DNA of 64,000 nt from Cornus controversa. Its lineage: Eukaryota; Streptophyta; Magnoliopsida; Cornales; Cornaceae. The translations under genes were made by a program, and so were the position numbers. The notes beneath the pieces are model-generated. The model saw nothing but the letters and a program-made list of their open reading frames with translations, made no database searches and was not told where the DNA came from. The stretch is from positions 54,444,836 to 54,508,835 of the forward strand of contig CM048849.1 of NCBI GenBank assembly GCA_026545225.1, in the 5' to 3' direction. Positions 58,830 to 64,000 of the stretch are shown one piece after another (the stretch's first letter is position 1; each line of letters begins with the position of its first letter).

Positions 58830-60308
58830 TATGTATCTTTTTCATATGACTGCAACAAATTCCATCAATCAGTGCACAGTCTCACCACTAACAGTACAAC
58901 ATCACAAGATTCAAAAATCTCTTCAATTTTTAACTTAATTCTGCTATTGTAATCAACATAATTCCTCACTTTCTTCTCAAATCAAACCCATTTGGTAATC
59001 TTAGCAATAGGCATATCCCTTTTACGCTCATAACTAAAATAATGGTCTGTTTTGAGACTTATGTGAAAGAGAAATTTTTGAATCCCTTAGGGTTTTGATA
59101 CCACAAAAATGGAAGGTGAAGTAGCCATGAGAGCTGCGACCAAGGTGGTCGGACTTGGCGTCGTCCCTGCGGTGTCGTTGGTGGAGCACCCGTCACGTAA
59201 CACCAACGGCGATCGCCATCGAATCCATTGAGCCCTTTCGTAGTCTCTTTTTTCCAGCCAGCTTAATCGCCAATTTGAAAAAGAAGGCAACACAGATCAA
59301 TCTCTGCAATCTCTACCTCAAATCGACAAATTATTTCCAATCAACAACTTTCGACGTGATTTGGGCTAACAGAGTTTTGGTGACGTCAATTTCCCCCGGT
59401 GGCATTTATGATCTCAAATGGACAAAATTTGAGTCCGGCACTCCATTGAAGGAACGGTGGAGACCGATCACCTTTTAATCAAGGCATCGTACTCCGTGAG
59501 CCCTTTGATGACAGTGTGGTTGCGGTGGTGTTGGGTTTGAGTTGTATTATGATGATGGTCAGGGTCTGGTTTGTTCACAAAGTCCACCAAATCAAAGAAG
59601 CTCTCCTCCATTTTAATGGACAATATTAACATATATTTATGTATATATACGCACAATTAATATACAATAAGGTTCAAACCCTCAAACTTACATGGATTAC
59701 GATAACGATCCAGATAGGTTTGGTGCTGGAAAGAGGAAAGAGCAAAGCACATAGTGAGAGAGGTCGTCATTGCCAATGATTGTGGTGGTGGCTGATGACG
59801 GCGTTTGGTGGGAGCCTTCTCTAGTGAGATTTGATTGTCGATGCATGTGATGTATATATATATATATATATATCAGTGATATGTGTGTATAATATGAATG
59901 AGTGTGTACAAATTTAGGAGGTTTGTTTGTGGGTCTGAAAATTTCTTCTATGGAATAGTAAAAAGAGATGCACAAATGATATATATACATGTATATATAT
60001 ATATATATCTGTATATATACTGATATATATAGATACATATGTATCAGAGAGGACGAGGGAGTGACACAATCGTAAAGTGTGGAGGAGAGAGAAATAGGAG
60101 TGACATGTGGGCAAAATAGTAATTTTATTTATTAAGATATTTTATTATTTTTAAAAGTAAAATAATTAGGGTAAAAGGGTAAAATGACTCCAAAATTTAA
60201 CGTCTATTAGGCAAATCCGTTGCAAGGGAGGTTGGTACAACAAAATGCACAAGTTTGATGCTCTGTGTTGTTAGGCCAAACTTCAAGGGAGATCAGTATA
60301 ATTTACCC
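58317..60308. mobile_element. Mutator-like element with ~100-bp TIRs
   Basis: The left end GGGTAAATTACACTGACC and, on the complement of the right end, GGGTAAATTATACTGATCTC begin TIRs of about 100 bp that share AAACTTGTGCATTTTGTTGT. The flanks are AT-rich, with no clean 9-bp duplication. The interior has (CA)n (58796-58824) and TA runs. The frames at 59087-59478 share no recognised family and may be a captured fragment. No transposase seen. Confidence 0.7.
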
Positions 60309-61041
60309 AATAAATAAATAATTATTGAGATGGGCGAAGGGGAACATAATAATCAGGGTTTGTTGAACGTGCTAGTAGTTTGGTAACAATATGATCCTTG
60401 TGTAGCTGGTAATAAACTTTAACCTGAAGGTTCATGTTGGAAAGGTCCATCATCATAATCATATCATCTCTCTCTCTTCTCCTTGGCTTCTTTAATTCAT
60501 TTGCTCCCTTTAATTCATTTGCTCCATTACTTTAACTTTTCTTTCTTATATTTCGAACTTCTTTATTCTATTCTCGCTTGCATCAGTTGCATTTTTGTTA
60601 AATTTCTCCATCAAATCACAAAAATGAGTGTTTGAAATATCTATTATCTTGCTTTTTCTACGTGTTTCTTTTGCAGTTTTCCTTCCACTTAGACTTTTGG
60701 TTTTTGGGGAATCAATAGCAATTCCAGTTGAATTTTGATCGGAATCTAGAGAAATGAATGTCTAAGGAATTTAAGTTGAGGAAGAGGAATATAGGGTCAT
60801 TGCAGGAGACTTTGACTTTTTGGAGGATGTCAAATCTTCCCACTTAATGCAATGTTTCAAGATCCCCCAAAAGGGATCTAAAAAAAATGTTTCTTCTCAT
60901 TTACATAATACATACTTTTTGCTTGAAAAACCTAGAAAATGATATGAAACAAAATTAGATGTATAAAAATTAAAATTAGAACTAACAAGAAAAGTAGAAA
61001 TCTGACATTATATGTTTCATTGATTCCAGTTTGTTACATTT
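60309..61041. other. Unassigned DNA, possibly part of the Harbinger element
   Basis: AT-rich sequence between the Mutator-like element and the Myb-like ORF1 fragment. No gene recognised. Confidence 0.35.
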
Positions 61042-61308
61042 TTAATGTGTGAGGCACCCACTATATTTACCACAGCACTTTAGGATTGTGCCCCAATGAG
61101 ATTGGATAGAACTTTGTGATTGTACAATTTGGTCATTGCTCTGATCAAGGTAATTTTGGAATATTTGATTCCAAAAAATACTTTGTGATTGCGAGTTAAG
61201 AACAATTGGATTTTGGGTGACGCTCGACCAAACATTGTAAATTACTACATTTTGATCCAGCGTGAATGACTTTCTCTGCCTTGTTGATTGTAATTGGATG
61301 ACTTCCAT
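61042..61308 (-). pseudogene. PIF/Harbinger ORF1 (Myb/SANT-like) fragment
   Basis: The minus-strand frame gives QRKSFTLDQNVVIYNVWSSV, FWNQIFQNYLDQ and SSIQSHWGTILKCCGKYSGC. This is the trihelix Myb/SANT-like DNA-binding domain encoded by ORF1 of plant PIF/Harbinger elements (and of derived host genes). It is truncated after this domain. It could be the partner of the transposase at 56.8-58.0 kb, separated by the Mutator-like insertion, or come from another copy. Confidence 0.65.
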
Positions 61309-62052
61309 TTTTCTTTAAAAAATTTTTTTTGTAAGAAATAAAAATTTGAGAGAAGAAAATTTATAGATATTTTTTAGGGTAAAATAGTAAATTGGCATAA
61401 AAATAATCATTCGGTTGTAGCCGTTCAAAAAAATTATCATTGTGAATTGAAATTTTTTTATTTTATTTTATCGCCTGACAATTTTTTATAATCATTTGAT
61501 GGAGATCACTTTTTTCACATAGGATGGTTGAAAGATGAATTAATGATTTGCCATGTAAGCTATAAAGCAACCTGCACAAAAATTGAAAATGGCCTCAGCA
61601 TTTCAAGGCTTGACAGCCTACTACAAAATGACAGCCTACTACAAAGCAATTTTCAAGAATTTAGAAAATGGAAATTTAGTTTTAGATAACTTAAAAATAA
61701 TTGATTTTTTGAAGATTCTCTTAAATTTTTAAAATTCGGTCAATCTTCTTTTAGTCGAATTCGGGATGAAATCCAAATTTAGATTATTAAATCATTTATT
61801 TTGAATGGACCTCGGTACAATACCCAAGTGGATAGCATTTTTAAGAAATGTATGCTAGTTGGCAGGTCAGTACAAGTTAACCTGTCTATTTAATGCTCAA
61901 AATAATTTTATGATCTGTTCTCACGAATTAATGAATTAATAATGAATTATTGACCCATTTATGACTCACCCAAAATTCGTTCAAACCCGTTCATTTATCA
62001 CTCCTATTTGTGACCATCGAACCATTGGCTTGGATGGTGTGTGAGCATTTAT

Positions 62053-62094
<42 letters not shown>

Positions 62095-62847
62095 CTTTGG
62101 CAAGTCTAACTAAAACCAAAGCATCATAAAAAGAATCAAGACCCATGTCATGAAAAATATACAGGAAACCCATATAGCATCATTTCACTGTATGGATTGA
62201 AAGAATATTTTTCATATAATTAGAATCATTCCAACTTTTATTAAATTTCAAAGTGTGAATCACTTTTTCCCATCAATAGATTTCACTTTCGTTAATAGAA
62301 GGTTGAGATAAAATATGTGAGTGTTATTTCTCAAGACAAAAAATAAATAAAAAAATAAAATTCAAGTATATAAATCAAATGTTTAAAATAGATTTTATTT
62401 CATGTAAATTAGATCCAATAAACTTATTTAATACGTTCTTAACATGTTTCATGAAGATTATTATTTTTTTATTTGAATAATTCGGGTTCTCGAAGGGAGT
62501 TTCACTATTAAAAAAATATAAAACAAAACAATCCTCTAATTAAATAACTTTATTAGTAGGTTGCGTATCAGAAATGAATCTTCCTGAAATTGTCAACAAG
62601 ATTCGAGGGAAAAGAAATCTAAACATTTGAAGAAAAAAAACATTGGCACGTGAAGTGCATGTTCATTGGAATGCGTGTGGTAATTAATAATTTCTCTCAT
62701 TGTACAAGCTAGCTTTTAAAATTGAGCCAGTTCACGTTCAACGTTCAACGTTCAACCTTCCGAATTCACATTGATGGAAGTGGAAGTAGTATTTTATAAG
62801 TGCAAGTGGTATTACATTAATGTAGACTTTTTGTCTGCAACCTTTGG
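61309..62847. other. Upstream region of OMT2, unassigned
   Basis: AT-rich DNA with a TA run (about 62055-62089) and a 15-bp near-repeat GACAGCCTACTACAAA (61612 and 61630). No gene. The last 150 bp should contain the promoter of the methyltransferase at 62910. Confidence 0.5.
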
Positions 62848-62855
62848 TATATAAA
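62848..62855 (+). promoter_or_regulatory. TATA box of O-methyltransferase gene 2
   Basis: TATATAAA in TTTGGTATATAAATGAAG, 55 bp before the ATG at 62910. The leader resembles that of gene 1 (GGCCATTACAAGTAAAGGA against CCCCATGACAAGTAGAGGA). Confidence 0.65.
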
Positions 62856-62909
62856 TGAAGTTGGCCATTACAAGTAAAGGATCGAACAATTAAAAGGCAA
62901 CTTGTAAAG

Positions 62910-63785
62910 ATGGAAGGATCAGATTATCTTTCATTGTGGTGGTTGGGGAGTTCAATAGCTACACAAATGTCGTTAAGAGCTGCAATAGAGCTAAATGTAT
63001 TCAATATCATTAGTGATTCAGGGCCTGAAGCTCAATTGTCTTCAGCTGAGATAGTCTCAAAAATACCCACAACCAATCCAAACGCAGCCACTGCCTTAGA
63101 AAGGATACTAAAAATGCTTACTGCAAATTCTATCCTATCAATGTCTCTAAGACAATCCCCAAATTGCGAGACAACTTATGGCTTGACAACGAAGTCGCGT
63201 GCCTTGGTGACCAACACAGATGGTATTTCTTTAGCTCCGGTGGTGCTTCTTGGGTCGGAGAGGGGAATTGTGGAGTCTCTTTACGACCTCAAAGATGTTG
63301 TGCTTGAACCGGAGTGCGTGCCGTTTCACAAGGCTCATGGTGTCACCTCCATTTTCGAGTATGCTGCTAAGAATCCAAGATTAAGCAAATTGTTTAACGA
63401 GACTATGGCAAGCATTTCAAAGGTCTTTTTTGATAAGGTGTTCAAGGTCTACACTGGATTTGAACAAGTGAAAGAGTTGATGGATGTTGGAGGTGGCAAT
63501 GGAACTTCACTTGGGAAGATAGTCTCTGTTTGTCCACACATTCATGGAATCAACTTTGATTTGCCTCATGTCATTGCCAATGCTCTTAACTTCCCTGGTT
63601 AGTCTCTCTCTCTCTCTCTTTTCGGTAATTACATGTCCAAGTCTTTTCTTTGCGTGTATAAATCACATTGTTCTTAATATATATATATATATAATTGCTT
63701 TTGGTAGGTGTGAAGCATATTGCTGGAGATATGTTCGAGTCACTGCCAAATGCACAGACGATTTTACTCAAGGTACGTTTGTGAT

Positions 63786-63823
<38 letters not shown>

Positions 63824-64000
63824 TATAGTAATCATCTCTTACTCATCGGTGAACATGAAATTTATTTACATCAAATACATTAATAGTTAGATGTGATTGA
63901 TATAAAAAAAGCAATTATAAAAAAAAATTTAAAAATTACATCCAACGGTTACTGTGCTTAGTATGGATGAATATTTTACTCACCGATGAGTAAGAGATCA
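62910..64000 (+). CDS. Caffeate-type O-methyltransferase, paralogue 2, partial (runs off the window)
   Basis: Exon 1 is 62910-63597 and exon 2 is 63708-63772, with GT-AG borders at the same codons as in gene 1; exon 3 lies beyond the window. It starts MEGSDYLSLWWLGSSIATQM and keeps the dimerisation domain, MDVGGGNG SAM-binding loop, FDLPHVI and DMFESLPNAQT. It is roughly 85-90% identical in protein to gene 1 over these exons. It lacks the SQERS insert of gene 1 near residue 93, and a few charged residues differ. Catalytic His and Glu residues would be in the unseen exon 3. No break so far. Same reaction class as gene 1, substrate unknown. Tandem duplicates of this kind often differ in substrate or tissue. 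Confidence 0.92.
63831..64000. mobile_element. MITE in OMT2 intron 2
   Basis: ATCATCTCTTACTCATCGGT near 63831 is the inverted copy of ACCGATGAGTAAGAGATCA at the window end. This bounds about 170 bp with 20-bp TIRs. The right flank is outside the window, so the target duplication cannot be read. Confidence 0.6.

Noticed and set aside
59087-59478. Overlapping frames inside the Mutator-like element as a captured gene
   Set aside because: Composition is more complex than the surroundings, but no domain was recognised and the frames conflict on the two strands. Left unassigned.

Overview
The window looks like nuclear DNA of a flowering plant, most likely a eudicot. It is very AT-rich. Its genes have GT-AG introns, and long stretches are nested transposons of plant types (hAT, Mutator-like, PIF/Harbinger, Helitron, L1, Tat-type Gypsy, TRIM). 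The best-supported gene is a complete ten-exon, minus-strand copy of PTAC12/HEMERA (PAP5), at 346-13649. It encodes about 529 residues and matches the Arabidopsis family member from the N-terminus to the acidic C-terminus.

From 12.4 to 33.6 kb the main structure is an ancient direct segmental duplication. The block holding PTAC12 exon 1, intron 1, the promoter and upstream DNA (about 12466-17290) recurs at about 18545-33605. The second copy is broken into at least four pieces by later insertions: a hAT MITE (18955-19464), an L1 fragment plus a Tip100-like hAT (about 19.5-24.8 kb), a 4.7-kb Tat-type Gypsy element that carries gag only (25114-29834, 346-bp LTRs, GTGTG target duplication), and a hAT-like nest (about 30.0-33.05 kb). 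The first copy carries its own hAT (13881-15297) and a foldback element. The Gypsy fossil holds two tandem-repeat blocks, one of them a GC-rich minisatellite with a 16-bp unit that produces spurious overlapping reading frames on both strands.

From 33.6 to 40 kb there is a 3.2-kb Helitron (34063-37279, minus strand) with a helicase remnant and an intact 79-codon host-like reading frame, followed by degenerate Mutator-like DNA into which a 773-bp TRIM inserted.

From 40 to 64 kb lies a small family of caffeate-type O-methyltransferases. One three-exon gene is complete (40190-43661), and a second close paralogue starts at 62910 and runs off the right end. Exon-3 fragments lie at about 17.4 and 47.4 kb. 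The 47.4-kb piece is fused to the 5' end of a DAD1-like phospholipase A1 gene. A longer, disrupted copy of that lipase lies at 52418-53947. The methyltransferases probably act in specialised metabolism, on a substrate that cannot be read from the sequence. PTAC12 acts in plastid transcription and light signalling and is functionally unrelated to them. The rest is transposon nests, several dated relative to one another by insertion order. I saw no tRNA, rRNA or CRISPR array.
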